DNA of 64,000 bases, from contig NZ_CP081870.1 in NCBI RefSeq assembly GCF_022170785.1, positions 2,406,001 through 2,470,000 of the forward strand, read 5' to 3'. The position numbers were made by a program, and so were the translations under genes. Shown piece after piece: positions 33,973 through 42,144 of this stretch; position 1 is the first letter of the stretch, and each line of letters opens with the position of its first letter. This DNA is from Rossellomorea marisflavi (GTDB lineage: Bacteria; Bacillota; Bacilli; Bacillales; Bacillaceae_B). A model generated the notes under the pieces. That model did not search any database and was not told where the DNA came from. It saw nothing but the letters and a program-made list of their open reading frames with translations.

Positions 33973-35337
33973 ATGAATGAAACTTCATCCATCCCTCAAA
34001 AAATCAAACAGCTGATGATCATCCTCATCCCCATCCTGGTCACCCAGTTGGCGATGTTCTCCATGAACTTTTTCGATACGATCATGTCGGGGAAATACTC
34101 CCCTTCGGATTTGGCAGGGGTCGCCATCGGATCATCCCTCTGGGTTCCGATCAGCACCGGATTGACCGGCATCCTTCTTGCGGTGACACCGATCGTGGCC
34201 CAGCTGATCGGAGCCAAGGAGAAACGTGACGTCCCTTCCACCGTTCTTCAAGGCGGTTATGCCGCCATCTTCCTGTCCATCCTGGTGTTCGTAATCGGGG
34301 CACTCGTGATCAGGCCGATCCTGAATGGAATGAATTTGGAATCGGATGTACGGGACGTGGCATATGCCTATCTTGTTGCCATTTCCATCGGGATTCTTCC
34401 CCTCTTCATCTATACGGTTTTCAGGTCATTCATTGATGCACTGGGCATGACCCGTGTGACCATGGTCATTACATTGATGAGCCTGCCGATCAATGTGATC
34501 CTAAACTATTTGTTCATCTTCGGTAAGTGGGGATTCCCAGAGTTGGGAGGTGCAGGGGCCGGATATGCCACTGCCATCACCTATTGGGTTATTGCTTTCA
34601 TTGCCTTTTGGGTCATCCATACGAAGCAACCCTTTAATGATTACCGGATATTCAGGGTGATTCCGCTTCCTGATTGGATTAAGCTGAAGGAGCTCTTAAC
34701 GATGGGGGTTCCCATCGGCCTATCAATCTTTTTTGAGGTCAGCATCTTTTCGGCCGTAACGCTTTTGATGAGCAACTATAGTACGATGGTCATTGCGGCC
34801 CATCAGGCAGCCATCAACTTTGCATCTTTCCTGTACATGATCCCCCTCAGCATCTCCATGGCCCTTACCATTGTCGTGGGGTTCGAGACCGGTGCCAAGC
34901 GGGTTAAGGATGCGAAGGTGTACAGCTGGATCGGGGTTACCTTTGCCCTGATCCTTGCCCTTATTTACGGCGCACTGCTCCTTGCCTTCAAGACTGATGT
35001 TGCTTTTTTATATACCGATGATCTCCATGTGCGGGAACTGATTGGCCATTTCCTCCTCTATGCTGTGTTCTTCCAGCTTTCAGATGCGGTTCAGGCCCCC
35101 GTCCAAGGTGCATTGAGAGGGTACAAGGACGTGAATATCACCTTTGTGATGGCACTGATATCCTATTGGGTGATCGGCCTCCCCCTTGGTTATGTACTCG
35201 CCAATTATACGTCGTGGGGACCGTATGGGTATTGGCTTGGTCTTACATCGGGACTCACCGCCGGAGCCATCACGCTTTCCATCCGCCTGATTGCCATTCA
35301 GCGCAGGTCGATGAAAACAGCACGTCCCGTTCAGTGA
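33973..35337 (+). CDS. MATE-family efflux transporter
   Basis: A 454-residue membrane protein with 12 hydrophobic helices in two similar halves, of the MATE/NorM type, exporting cationic drugs or metabolites with sodium or proton influx. Marks are LVTQLAMFSMNFFDTIMSG and the VQAPVQGALRGYKD segment of the second half. ATG 33973 stands behind AAAGGAG; the longer frame from 33772 runs antisense through the CruF-like gene and has no ribosome site. Followed by a strong terminator. Confidence 0.92.
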   Translation: MNETSSIPQKIKQLMIILIPILVTQLAMFSMNFFDTIMSGKYSPSDLAGVAIGSSLWVPISTGLTGILLAVTPIVAQLIGAKEKRDVPSTVLQGGYAAIFLSILVFVIGALVIRPILNGMNLESDVRDVAYAYLVAISIGILPLFIYTVFRSFIDALGMTRVTMVITLMSLPINVILNYLFIFGKWGFPELGGAGAGYATAITYWVIAFIAFWVIHTKQPFNDYRIFRVIPLPDWIKLKELLTMGVPIGLSIFFEVSIFSAVTLLMSNYSTMVIAAHQAAINFASFLYMIPLSISMALTIVVGFETGAKRVKDAKVYSWIGVTFALILALIYGALLLAFKTDVAFLYTDDLHVRELIGHFLLYAVFFQLSDAVQAPVQGALRGYKDVNITFVMALISYWVIGLPLGYVLANYTSWGPYGYWLGLTSGLTAGAITLSIRLIAIQRRSMKTARPVQ

Positions 35338-35359
35338 CATGTCTGCATAATAGATGATG

Positions 35360-35393
35360 GGAGATGAGCGAAAAGGCTCATCTCCCTTTTTTT
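35360..35393 (+). terminator. Terminator of the MATE gene
   Basis: GGGAGATGAGC and GCTCATCTCCC around a GAAAAG loop, followed by T8. The SDR gene converges and ends at the T-tract. Confidence 0.92.
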
Positions 35394-36177
35394 ATAATCC
35401 TTCCTGATGAAATACTTTCCCCAGCACGTCTTTCCCCCCTGTCACAGGGATGACCGAGCCGGTAATGAAGTCGGAGTCCTCCTTGCACAGGAAGGCAATG
35501 ACACGGGAAAGGTCTTCACCCGTGCCCGGGCGGCCGACGGGTGTCGATCCATCCGATTCTCCCCGAGCATCACTGATTGGCCGTTCTTTCCATTCGGGCA
35601 CGATGTCTCCGGGGCAAACCATATTCACCGTGATACCGTTGGCAGCTTCCTCCATTGCCAGGGTCCTCGTGAAGGATGCAAGCCCTGCTTTGGCCGCTGC
35701 AAAAGCAGATCGGTAAATCCATCCGGGGGCCGTCTCTACGCGGTCGTATCCAAATGTGACGATCCTTCCCCATTTTTTTTCCCGCATATGCGGGATCAGG
35801 AGTCTGGACAGGTAAAACACCGCATTGAGGTTGCCGGCGATGATATAATTCCATTCACCCGGACTGTATTCATCGAATGTCTTTCGATCTTTGACGAAAG
35901 GGCCCGCGTTATGGATCAGGATATCGACTCCCTCCACCTCACGTGACAGTTCCTCCACCATCCGAGAACAGTCCGCCTCGTCCGCGATGTCCCCTTTGAC
36001 AGAAAAGACCCTGTTTCCATATGTATCATGAAGCAGTTTCGTTAGCTCCTGCACTTCTTCCTCATGTTTTCGATAATTGAGTATGACGGTATGTCCTCTT
36101 CGGGAAAATTCTTCTGCTGTCTTCTTTCCGATTCCCTTCGAACCACCTGTGATGAACACTACTTTTTCTTTCCTCAA
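35392..36177 (-). CDS. Short-chain dehydrogenase/reductase-like protein lacking the usual Tyr
   Basis: A 261-residue Rossmann protein with TGGSKGIG (residues 10-17), NAG and the CPGDI block, so NADP(H) binding is intact. The usual YxxxK catalytic pair is replaced: the segment reads SAFAAAKAG, with Phe where Tyr belongs, and the serine position (ISS in most members) reads FGYDR. A Tyr lies four residues earlier (IYRSAF) and might substitute. Many such proteins are called oxoacyl-ACP reductases, but activity is uncertain here. ATG 36177. Confidence 0.82.
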   Translation of the reverse strand: MRKEKVVFITGGSKGIGKKTAEEFSRRGHTVILNYRKHEEEVQELTKLLHDTYGNRVFSVKGDIADEADCSRMVEELSREVEGVDILIHNAGPFVKDRKTFDEYSPGEWNYIIAGNLNAVFYLSRLLIPHMREKKWGRIVTFGYDRVETAPGWIYRSAFAAAKAGLASFTRTLAMEEAANGITVNMVCPGDIVPEWKERPISDARGESDGSTPVGRPGTGEDLSRVIAFLCKEDSDFITGSVIPVTGGKDVLGKVFHQEGL

Positions 36178-36266
36178 GCTAGATCCACTCCACGTCTTAC
36201 TTTATACCTTAATAGTATGGACCATAGGAACGAAATGCAAATGTAAGCTCTTTTTTTATCCACAAT

Positions 36267-36297
36267 AAAAAACGCCCGGGTACTATACCCGAGCGTT
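36267..36297 (-). terminator. Terminator of the CAP protein gene
   Basis: AACGCTCGGGTA and TACCCGGGCGTT (one mismatch) with a three-base loop, then TTTTTT on the minus strand. Confidence 0.87.
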
Positions 36298-36311
36298 CCT
36301 ACGTCAATCGA

Positions 36312-37109
36312 TTATTTGCTGATGAATTGTTGTGTCCAGTAGTTACCTTCTTCAACATAGCCCACACCGATGTGTGTATAGTCTGAACTCATGATGTTCT
36401 TGCGGTGACCTTCACTGTTCATCCATGCTTGAACGACTTCTTCAGGTGTCTGTTGACCCTGGGCGATGTTTTCACCGGCCGCTTTGTATTGGATTCCGAA
36501 TTGCTTCATCATGTCGAATGGAGATCCGTAAGTCGGGCTGTTGTGATCGAAGTAGTTGTTCTTTTGCATATCTTTTGACTTTTCCTTCGCAACCTTGCTC
36601 AACTCGGCATCCACTTTCAAAGCAGGAAGTCCTTGTTTCGCACGCTCTTGGTTTGTCAATTCCACTACTTTTTGCTCATATTGGCTCAATTGGCCGCTCT
36701 CATCAGAGGCTTTTTGCTCAGATTGCTTTGGCTGGTCCTGCTTTGCAGGTGCTTGTTGCTGCTGAGCTTTTGGCGCTTCTGCTTTTGGTGCTTGAGCTTG
36801 AGGAGCTTCAGCTTGAGGAGCTTCTGCTTTAGGCGCTTCTGCTTTTGGTGCTTCCTGTTGTTTTTCAGGTGCCGGAATGCTTCCGTTCATGCAATCCTGT
36901 ACGTTGATGGCTTTTCCATCCATTTGATATTTTGAAAGGATATCTTGCATCCATTTATTTAAATCTTCTTGATTAGCAAACTGTTGCGCATTCACGTTTG
37001 TATATACTTTAGCCTGATCCAACCCAGCGGCCTCTGCTTTGCCTCCGGCGAATGGTGCTGCAAGGAATGTAAATGCTGTTGCTGTCGTGATAACCAACTT
37101 CTTGTTCAT
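36312..37109 (-). CDS. Secreted CAP/SCP-domain protein (YkwD-like)
   Basis: A 265-residue exported protein. The signal peptide MNKKLVITTATAFTFLAAPF ends near the A-E-A-A at residue 28. A linker of about 60 residues is made of APKAE / APQAE units and glutamine-rich stretches. The C-terminal 125 residues are a CAP domain: VELTNQERAKQGLPAL, the DMQKNNYFDHNSP metal-site region, AGENIAQG and GHRKNIMS. Such proteins of bacilli are secreted and of unknown catalysis. ATG 37109 has AAGGAGG 11 bases upstream; upstream codons are not needed. Confidence 0.9.
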   Translation of the reverse strand: MNKKLVITTATAFTFLAAPFAGGKAEAAGLDQAKVYTNVNAQQFANQEDLNKWMQDILSKYQMDGKAINVQDCMNGSIPAPEKQQEAPKAEAPKAEAPQAEAPQAQAPKAEAPKAQQQQAPAKQDQPKQSEQKASDESGQLSQYEQKVVELTNQERAKQGLPALKVDAELSKVAKEKSKDMQKNNYFDHNSPTYGSPFDMMKQFGIQYKAAGENIAQGQQTPEEVVQAWMNSEGHRKNIMSSDYTHIGVGYVEEGNYWTQQFISK

Positions 37110-37432
37110 AAGTGTGTGTGCCTCCTTAATGAATGTGTTTTCTTGGTGCAAAAACATCATACCATCAAGTTTTTGTTACATTTACGGGAGATGTTGGCAG
37201 CTCTACGATAATTGTTGGATATTGAAAGACAATTCCTCTCTAGTACTTTAGTAATCACTGAAACTAAAGGGCATAAAGACTCACCGAAGGGTTTGCTTTC
37301 ATTTCCAACACAAGAAATTCATCTCTCCCGCACCTAATAATTACCTGAACAAGAAGATTGACAACTTTATGAACGACTTGAATATGTGACATTTGTTACA
37401 GGTTTTTTTCAATGATTTCTATATGAAGCAGC

Positions 37433-37699
37433 TCAAATCAACTCTGACATGACTTCTACGTGGCAATGGATCAGCATGACTTTCTCTTCCGCTGAAAGAG
37501 AGGAATCGCTTATCCGTTTGGTGGCGAGATAGAACTTGTCCAGGGGCCCCTTTCTGACCCGTGGGTGGCTGAACTCATCCTGCAGCTCCCGTTTGATTGC
37601 TTCATGGAGGACAACCAGGGGTTCCCTGCCCCCAAGTTCAAGCAGGCGGCCTTTGTAAATGTTTTTATACGCTTCTAGAAGTTCCGGGGATGTCATCAT
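37433..37699 (-). CDS. Small protein of unknown function
   Basis: An 88-residue, probably all-helical soluble protein starting MMTSPELLEAYKNIYKGRLLELGGREPL. I do not recognise a family. ATG 37699 is behind AGGAG with seven bases. It stands alone, divergent from the zinc-ribbon gene 72 bases away. Confidence 0.7.
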   Translation of the reverse strand: MMTSPELLEAYKNIYKGRLLELGGREPLVVLHEAIKRELQDEFSHPRVRKGPLDKFYLATKRISDSSLSAEEKVMLIHCHVEVMSELI

Positions 37700-37771
37700 T
37701 TGCTCTCCTTTTTACATATTATCTGACTTGTCCAGGCACACTATCCATAAAACCCGAAAGGTGGAATCTCG

Positions 37772-38014
37772 ATGTCGACACCATACCGTTGCCCGAGTTG
37801 TAAAACAAATCGTACCCGTTTCAACATTATACAGCAGCTCTCACAGAGTGTTAAACTGGACCCTGCTTCCGGAGAAGTGGTGCAACAATACGAAAGTGGT
37901 CAATTGGAACCCTTTCACCTCGCCTATAATGGACCGGATAAAAAGATTCAATGCGCTGCATGCGGTCTTGTGGAAGACGAAATGACCTTCAAAAAGTTCG
38001 GGGAGTCCCACTAA
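37772..38014 (+). CDS. Small zinc-ribbon-like protein
   Basis: An 80-residue protein with two cysteine knuckles, CPSC (residues 7-10) and CAAC (61-64), separated by 50 residues, consistent with one bound zinc. The family is not recognised; no catalytic motif. ATG 37772 behind AAAGGTGGA. It ends at a shared terminator with the MFS gene. Confidence 0.72.
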   Translation: MSTPYRCPSCKTNRTRFNIIQQLSQSVKLDPASGEVVQQYESGQLEPFHLAYNGPDKKIQCAACGLVEDEMTFKKFGESH

Positions 38015-38030
38015 CATCGAGCCATGAATA

Positions 38031-38063
38031 GAAAAGCTGACCCTTTCCAGGATCAGCTTTTTT
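38031..38063. terminator. Bidirectional terminator
   Basis: AAAAGCTGA and TCAGCTTTTTT pair around CCCTTTCCAGGA. It lies between the converging zinc-ribbon and MFS genes. Confidence 0.82.
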
Positions 38064-38064
38064 G

Positions 38065-39666
38065 TTATTCATTAACAGCTTTTTTTGGTTCGCTTTCTTC
38101 TTTATTGCTCATCCGTAAAGGAATCTCTTTAATGAAGAAGGTCAACAGGAATCCCACAAAGAGAATGATCGCTCCGATCAGGAAGACGTTGGTCAATGCG
38201 TAGCTCAGAGCTTCCCTTACTCCTGTGATGATTGTATCGAATACACCGCACAGTTCTGCCGGAAGTGTCTTTTCAATTTCTTTGAGCTTGTCGGCATTCA
38301 TGATCAATTGGGGATCTTGGAGTTTTTCGAGCCCCTTTGCAGCTTCCGGGTTCGATAGAAGTGGCGATTCTTTGACAGCTCCCATCTGCTCACTCATCTT
38401 ATTCGCCATGGATTGGTTCATGACGGTTCCCATGATGGCCACCCCGATTGTTCCGCCAATTTGCCGGAAAAGCTGTGTGGCTGCCGTTGCGACTCCAAGG
38501 AACTGGTGGGCAACGGCATTCTGTACTGTCAGGGTGAAGACCGGGAAGCTAAGACCTAGTCCGGTGCCGACGATGATGATATTGATCAGTGCCCTGGCAT
38601 TCGTCGTGTCAGTGTCCATGAATGACAGAAGGACCATACCGCTGCTCATCACAAAAAGTCCGATAAGGGCCAGGAACTTGTATCGCCCCGTTTTGGTGAT
38701 GATCTGACCGCCGATGGCACTTGCGAGCACCATGCTTAGGGTCATGGGCATCATGACGATTCCAGACTTGGTGGCGGATGTACCCATTACCCCCTGTATG
38801 AAGAAGGGCATATACATGATGGCGCCAAACATACCGGCACCCAGGATGAAACCGATCATATTCGACAGAGTGAAAATACGGTTTTTAAACAATCCAAGAG
38901 GCAATACCGGATTCGACGCATTCTTCTCGGTGACGATGAAAAGGATCAGTGCGATGACGGCACCACCAAGGAGACTGAGGATTTGAACAGACAGCCAGTC
39001 GTAGTCATTTCCTCCCCAGGTGAAAGCAAGAAGAAGCGGGATGATGGTGAGGGTCAGCATGATGGAGCCCAGATAATCCACCTTCTGCCCTGTTTTCGCC
39101 GTCTGGGATGGAAACATCTTGTAGATCATGCCGAAAGCAATGAAACCTACAGGCAGGAACACCCAGAATACCCAGTGCCAGTTGGCATTATCGACGATCC
39201 AGCCTCCAAGGGTAGGCCCGAAGACGCTGGCAAGACCGAAGACCGAACTCATGAGTCCCTGCCATTTGCCGCGCTCTCTCGGAGGGAACAGATCCCCGAC
39301 AGCAGTGAAGGCCGTTGACATGATCATGCCGGCTCCGAAGCCCTGGATGCCCCGGAATACGATCAGCTGAAAAATGGATCCCGATAAGCCATTAAGGAAG
39401 GATCCGACCATGAATACCCCGATTCCAAGAAGGATAAATGGTTTACGTCCGTACATATCCGACAGTTTCCCTACCAAGATGGCCGTGACTGAGCTGGTGA
39501 GCATGAAGATGGTGAATACCCAGCTATAATAATCCATTCCACCGATTTCTGAAATGATCCGTGGAAGCGCCGTACCGACGATGGTCTGATTCAATGCGGC
39601 AAAAAGCATAGCCGACATGATGGCGATCATGATCATCACTTTCTTTTTATGTTCTAAGTGTTCCAA
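38065..39666 (-). CDS. MFS multidrug transporter, DHA2 (14-helix) type
   Basis: A 533-residue drug:proton antiporter with about 14 hydrophobic helices. It shows the family A motif GKLSDMYGRKP after helix 2 and the drug-exporter motif FGPTLGGWIV in helix 5, with LNQTIVGTALPRI in helix 1. EmrB/QacA- and Mdr-like proteins of bacilli are the nearest type; substrate unknown. It lies behind a marR gene with a terminator between, and its own promoter region contains a sequence resembling the marR promoter palindrome. Confidence 0.92.
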   Translation of the reverse strand: MEHLEHKKKVMIMIAIMSAMLFAALNQTIVGTALPRIISEIGGMDYYSWVFTIFMLTSSVTAILVGKLSDMYGRKPFILLGIGVFMVGSFLNGLSGSIFQLIVFRGIQGFGAGMIMSTAFTAVGDLFPPRERGKWQGLMSSVFGLASVFGPTLGGWIVDNANWHWVFWVFLPVGFIAFGMIYKMFPSQTAKTGQKVDYLGSIMLTLTIIPLLLAFTWGGNDYDWLSVQILSLLGGAVIALILFIVTEKNASNPVLPLGLFKNRIFTLSNMIGFILGAGMFGAIMYMPFFIQGVMGTSATKSGIVMMPMTLSMVLASAIGGQIITKTGRYKFLALIGLFVMSSGMVLLSFMDTDTTNARALINIIIVGTGLGLSFPVFTLTVQNAVAHQFLGVATAATQLFRQIGGTIGVAIMGTVMNQSMANKMSEQMGAVKESPLLSNPEAAKGLEKLQDPQLIMNADKLKEIEKTLPAELCGVFDTIITGVREALSYALTNVFLIGAIILFVGFLLTFFIKEIPLRMSNKEESEPKKAVNE

Positions 39667-39694
39667 TTCATTCCCCTCCTATACCATTCGGTTG

Positions 39695-39710
39695 TGAAAT
39701 AATTCAATAA
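39695..39710. promoter_or_regulatory. Candidate MarR operator before the MFS gene
   Basis: TGAAATAATTCAATAA on plus; its reverse shares TTATTGAAT and the half-site pattern with the palindrome before marR at 40217-40231. It lies 30-45 bases upstream of the MFS start. Confidence 0.5.
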
Positions 39711-39725
39711 GTGAAGTAATGGGCG

Positions 39726-39762
39726 AAAAAGGAGGGGCGACCGGATCCTTCCGGTCATCCCC
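39726..39762 (-). terminator. Terminator of the marR gene
   Basis: GGGGATGACCGG and CCGGTCGCCCC pair with one mismatch, followed by TCCTTTTT on the minus strand. Confidence 0.8.
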
Positions 39763-39765
39763 TTC

Positions 39766-40194
39766 TTACGAATGACGTTTTGGGTGACTTAACAGCTTTT
39801 CAAAGAGGTGCGTGAAGATACGGATTTCCTCCTCATCGAACGATTGGAACAGATCCTGGAAATACTCTGTCTTCCTCTCTTCACATTTTGCGAGTACTTC
39901 CTCTCCGCTTTTGGTGATCTGCAGCTCTACTACCCGTCGATCTTCATTTGATCTCTGTCTTGTAATATGTGATTTTTCCACGAGGGCATCGGTTATGGAC
40001 GTGATGTGGCTCGCTGAAACTTCCATCCTCTTTGATATTTCCGAGGACTTCAATGCCCCGTTCTCACGTATGAGCTGAAGGACACGGAATTCCCCATTGG
40101 ATAAATATTGACCGAAGATGTTCCGTACATCTGCCTTCATCATTCGGAATACGGATACGAATAATCGCTCTAACTCAAATAAGTCTTTCCCCAA
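39766..40194 (-). CDS. MarR-family transcriptional regulator
   Basis: A 142-residue winged-helix regulator: ALKSSEISKRMEVSASHITSI is the recognition helix region and EDRRVVELQITKSG the wing. MarR proteins dimerise on palindromes and release DNA on binding small phenolic or other ligands, often controlling a neighbouring efflux pump. Start is TTG 40194, ten bases behind AAAGG. It lies upstream of the MFS pump, which it probably represses together with itself. Confidence 0.9.
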   Translation of the reverse strand: MGKDLFELERLFVSVFRMMKADVRNIFGQYLSNGEFRVLQLIRENGALKSSEISKRMEVSASHITSITDALVEKSHITRQRSNEDRRVVELQITKSGEEVLAKCEERKTEYFQDLFQSFDEEEIRIFTHLFEKLLSHPKRHS

Positions 40195-40216
40195 TTCTAA
40201 TCGACCTTTCCTACGG

Positions 40217-40231
40217 TTATTGAATAATTCA
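40217..40231. promoter_or_regulatory. Candidate MarR autoregulatory operator
   Basis: TTATTGAATAATTCA contains the near-perfect palindrome TGAATAATTCA (40221-40231), 25-35 bases upstream of marR. Confidence 0.5.
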
Positions 40232-40276
40232 GTACGTTAATCATTAAATCATAGACCTTTTCCCGCTTCTTGTCAA

Positions 40277-41179
40277 TCATCCTTCCAGACTTTTAAGGGA
40301 GGAGATGATCCGTTCTCGATCCATCCCTTCGCCGATGACAACAAAATTGGTCGGATAGTTCATGTCCCCAGGCATGTATAGGGGCATGCCATACGAGTAT
40401 TGGAAGAGCGTCGGATGCTTCCTTCCCTGTAATGGGATATAACCTTTCATCCGATAGATGGACTCTTGATGAGCATGGACCCATTGTTCAAAGTCTTCAC
40501 CGCTCACTTCCGCTTCAAACGTATGGACGATCGCCTGCAGCGTCAAGGTATGACCTTGTCCACCTTCATAACGATCCTTCTTCGTCATCGACGTAATGGC
40601 CTCTACAGGTACTTTCGAATGACTCGTTAAATAAATGGACGCACCGGGATTCAGTTGTTGGAGTTCATATGCAAACGTCCCCTGCTCCACTTCAGTCAAA
40701 AGGTCCACTTTATTGGCAACAAGGAAACTTGCATGTCGGATCTGTTCCCTCATAAGGTGAAGGACAGAGGGGCTGAAACTCCCTCGCTCTTTCCATTGAA
40801 GACCGTCGACAACGGTGAGTATGCCCTTGAAATGGAAACGATCTGCAAACAGTGGGGATAGAATCGAGTCAACCACTTCTACAGGATGAGCGGCTCCCGT
40901 CGTTTCAATGATTAATGCCCCGAAGTCTTCTTTAATCAGAAGATCTTGAAGCTGGGATTCGAGTTTATCTGATAGGGTGCAGCAGATGCAGCCGTCAAGC
41001 ATCTCCCTCAAGGCCGTATCGTCATCCACTTGATCGCTGTCGATCGACACACTTCCAAGCTCATTCATCAGGACCGCGGGTTTAGTCCCGTCTGCTTTCA
41101 GCGATTCCAGCAACCCTTTCAGCAAGGTTGTCTTTCCGCTTCCTAGGAAGCCCGATAAGATGTATACATCTTTCTTCAT
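40277..41179 (-). CDS. COG0523 (CobW-type) GTP-dependent metallochaperone
   Basis: A 300-residue G3E GTPase. The P-loop GFLGSGKTTL is at the N-terminus, the metal-site CICCTL (CxCC) near residue 66, the ETTG switch and NKVD nucleotide-specificity motif follow, and a CobW C-terminal domain closes the protein. These proteins deliver zinc or other metals to client enzymes. No Zur-like palindrome was seen upstream. Start ATG 41179 behind AGAGGAA; nine more codons upstream begin with GTG. Confidence 0.87.
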   Translation of the reverse strand: MKKDVYILSGFLGSGKTTLLKGLLESLKADGTKPAVLMNELGSVSIDSDQVDDDTALREMLDGCICCTLSDKLESQLQDLLIKEDFGALIIETTGAAHPVEVVDSILSPLFADRFHFKGILTVVDGLQWKERGSFSPSVLHLMREQIRHASFLVANKVDLLTEVEQGTFAYELQQLNPGASIYLTSHSKVPVEAITSMTKKDRYEGGQGHTLTLQAIVHTFEAEVSGEDFEQWVHAHQESIYRMKGYIPLQGRKHPTLFQYSYGMPLYMPGDMNYPTNFVVIGEGMDRERIISSLKSLEG

Positions 41180-41389
41180 GAACACGTTCCTCTTTTCTTT
41201 TTTCACCGGACCAATATATGATCAATTGTTGCTTCGGCTATACGGTGATATTCTCTCTGTACCATTTTAGTCAATTCAGGACGTTATGACAATGAAAGCA
41301 ATCTCCCCTGAATTTACGGATACAGCCATAAAGGTCGACCTGTCGCATAAAATGTAGGAATAGACCAAAGGAAAAGAGGTCGAATCCCA

Positions 41390-42103
41390 TTGTTTCATGA
41401 CAAGATTGTACCGCAGACATTGAAGGAATTCTTGATCAGCCCCTCCAGGGAGAGCCTGAAAGAATTGCTGTTGAATAATACGGGTGAATCAGATTATGTT
41501 GATTTTAAATCGAGCTGGGTCGAATGGACCAAGCTTGCCAAGCATATCCTTGCCATCTCCAATTCAGGTGGAGGTTGTCTGATACTTGGTGTCAGACAGG
41601 AAGACGACGGCAGTCTCACATTGAGAGGGCTGACAGATGAAGACTTTTATGATAAAGCCGATGTGGATAATAAACTCCAACATCTTCTGCCGAGCTATCT
41701 TACGTATCGGACGGAAGATTATCTTTTTCAAAGCGAAGTCGATCCTCTGTTGCACTCAAAGCGCTTTCAAGCCCTGATCATCGAATATGACCCCCGGTAT
41801 GTCCCCTTTACTTCGGTCGTCACAAAAGGAGAGCTCAGGGACGGGGCCATCTATGTGAGACAGGGGACCAAAACCATCGAAGCCGGGAATGAGCACCTTG
41901 TAGAGATCATTATGAAGAAAGTCCATTTAAACGGTTATGAAAGGAGTATGAAGTCCCTTGAAGAACACCTCTCAGATTTAAGGACGTTGCTCAAGGAGTT
42001 CCATACCTCCCCGGATGATCGATATCGACAGTACGTAGAAGAATGGATCATGAGAAAAAAACAAAGGATCGAAAAGGTGCTCGGTCTCGATACGTTTCCA
42101 TAA
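41390..42103 (+). CDS. AlbA_2/Schlafen-like putative DNA-binding domain protein
   Basis: A 237-residue protein. Residues 18-175 match the divergent AAA_4/AlbA_2 fold: ESDYVDFKSSW, ILAISNSGGGCLILGVRQ and GAIYVRQGTKT. The C-terminal 50 residues are a charged helix. Such proteins bind nucleic acid or nucleotides; role unknown. Start TTG 41390 with AGAGGT nine bases upstream. Divergent from the COG0523 gene. Confidence 0.8.
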   Translation: MFHDKIVPQTLKEFLISPSRESLKELLLNNTGESDYVDFKSSWVEWTKLAKHILAISNSGGGCLILGVRQEDDGSLTLRGLTDEDFYDKADVDNKLQHLLPSYLTYRTEDYLFQSEVDPLLHSKRFQALIIEYDPRYVPFTSVVTKGELRDGAIYVRQGTKTIEAGNEHLVEIIMKKVHLNGYERSMKSLEEHLSDLRTLLKEFHTSPDDRYRQYVEEWIMRKKQRIEKVLGLDTFP

Positions 42104-42106
42104 TAA

Positions 42107-42141
42107 AAAAGATGCCCCGGTGCGTTACCGGGGCATCTTCA
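42107..42141 (-). terminator. Terminator of the ctp gene
   Basis: AAGATGCCCCGGT and ACCGGGGCATCTT pair perfectly, followed on the minus strand by TTTTTT. It also closes the converging gene. Confidence 0.9.
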
Positions 42142-42144
42142 TGA

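Noticed and set aside
36600..36870. CRISPR-like or tandem repeat array
   Set aside because: The repeats are in-frame Ala-Pro codons of the CAP protein, without spacers.
41180..41389. Zur box before the COG0523 gene
   Set aside because: No AAATCGTAAT-type palindrome was found.
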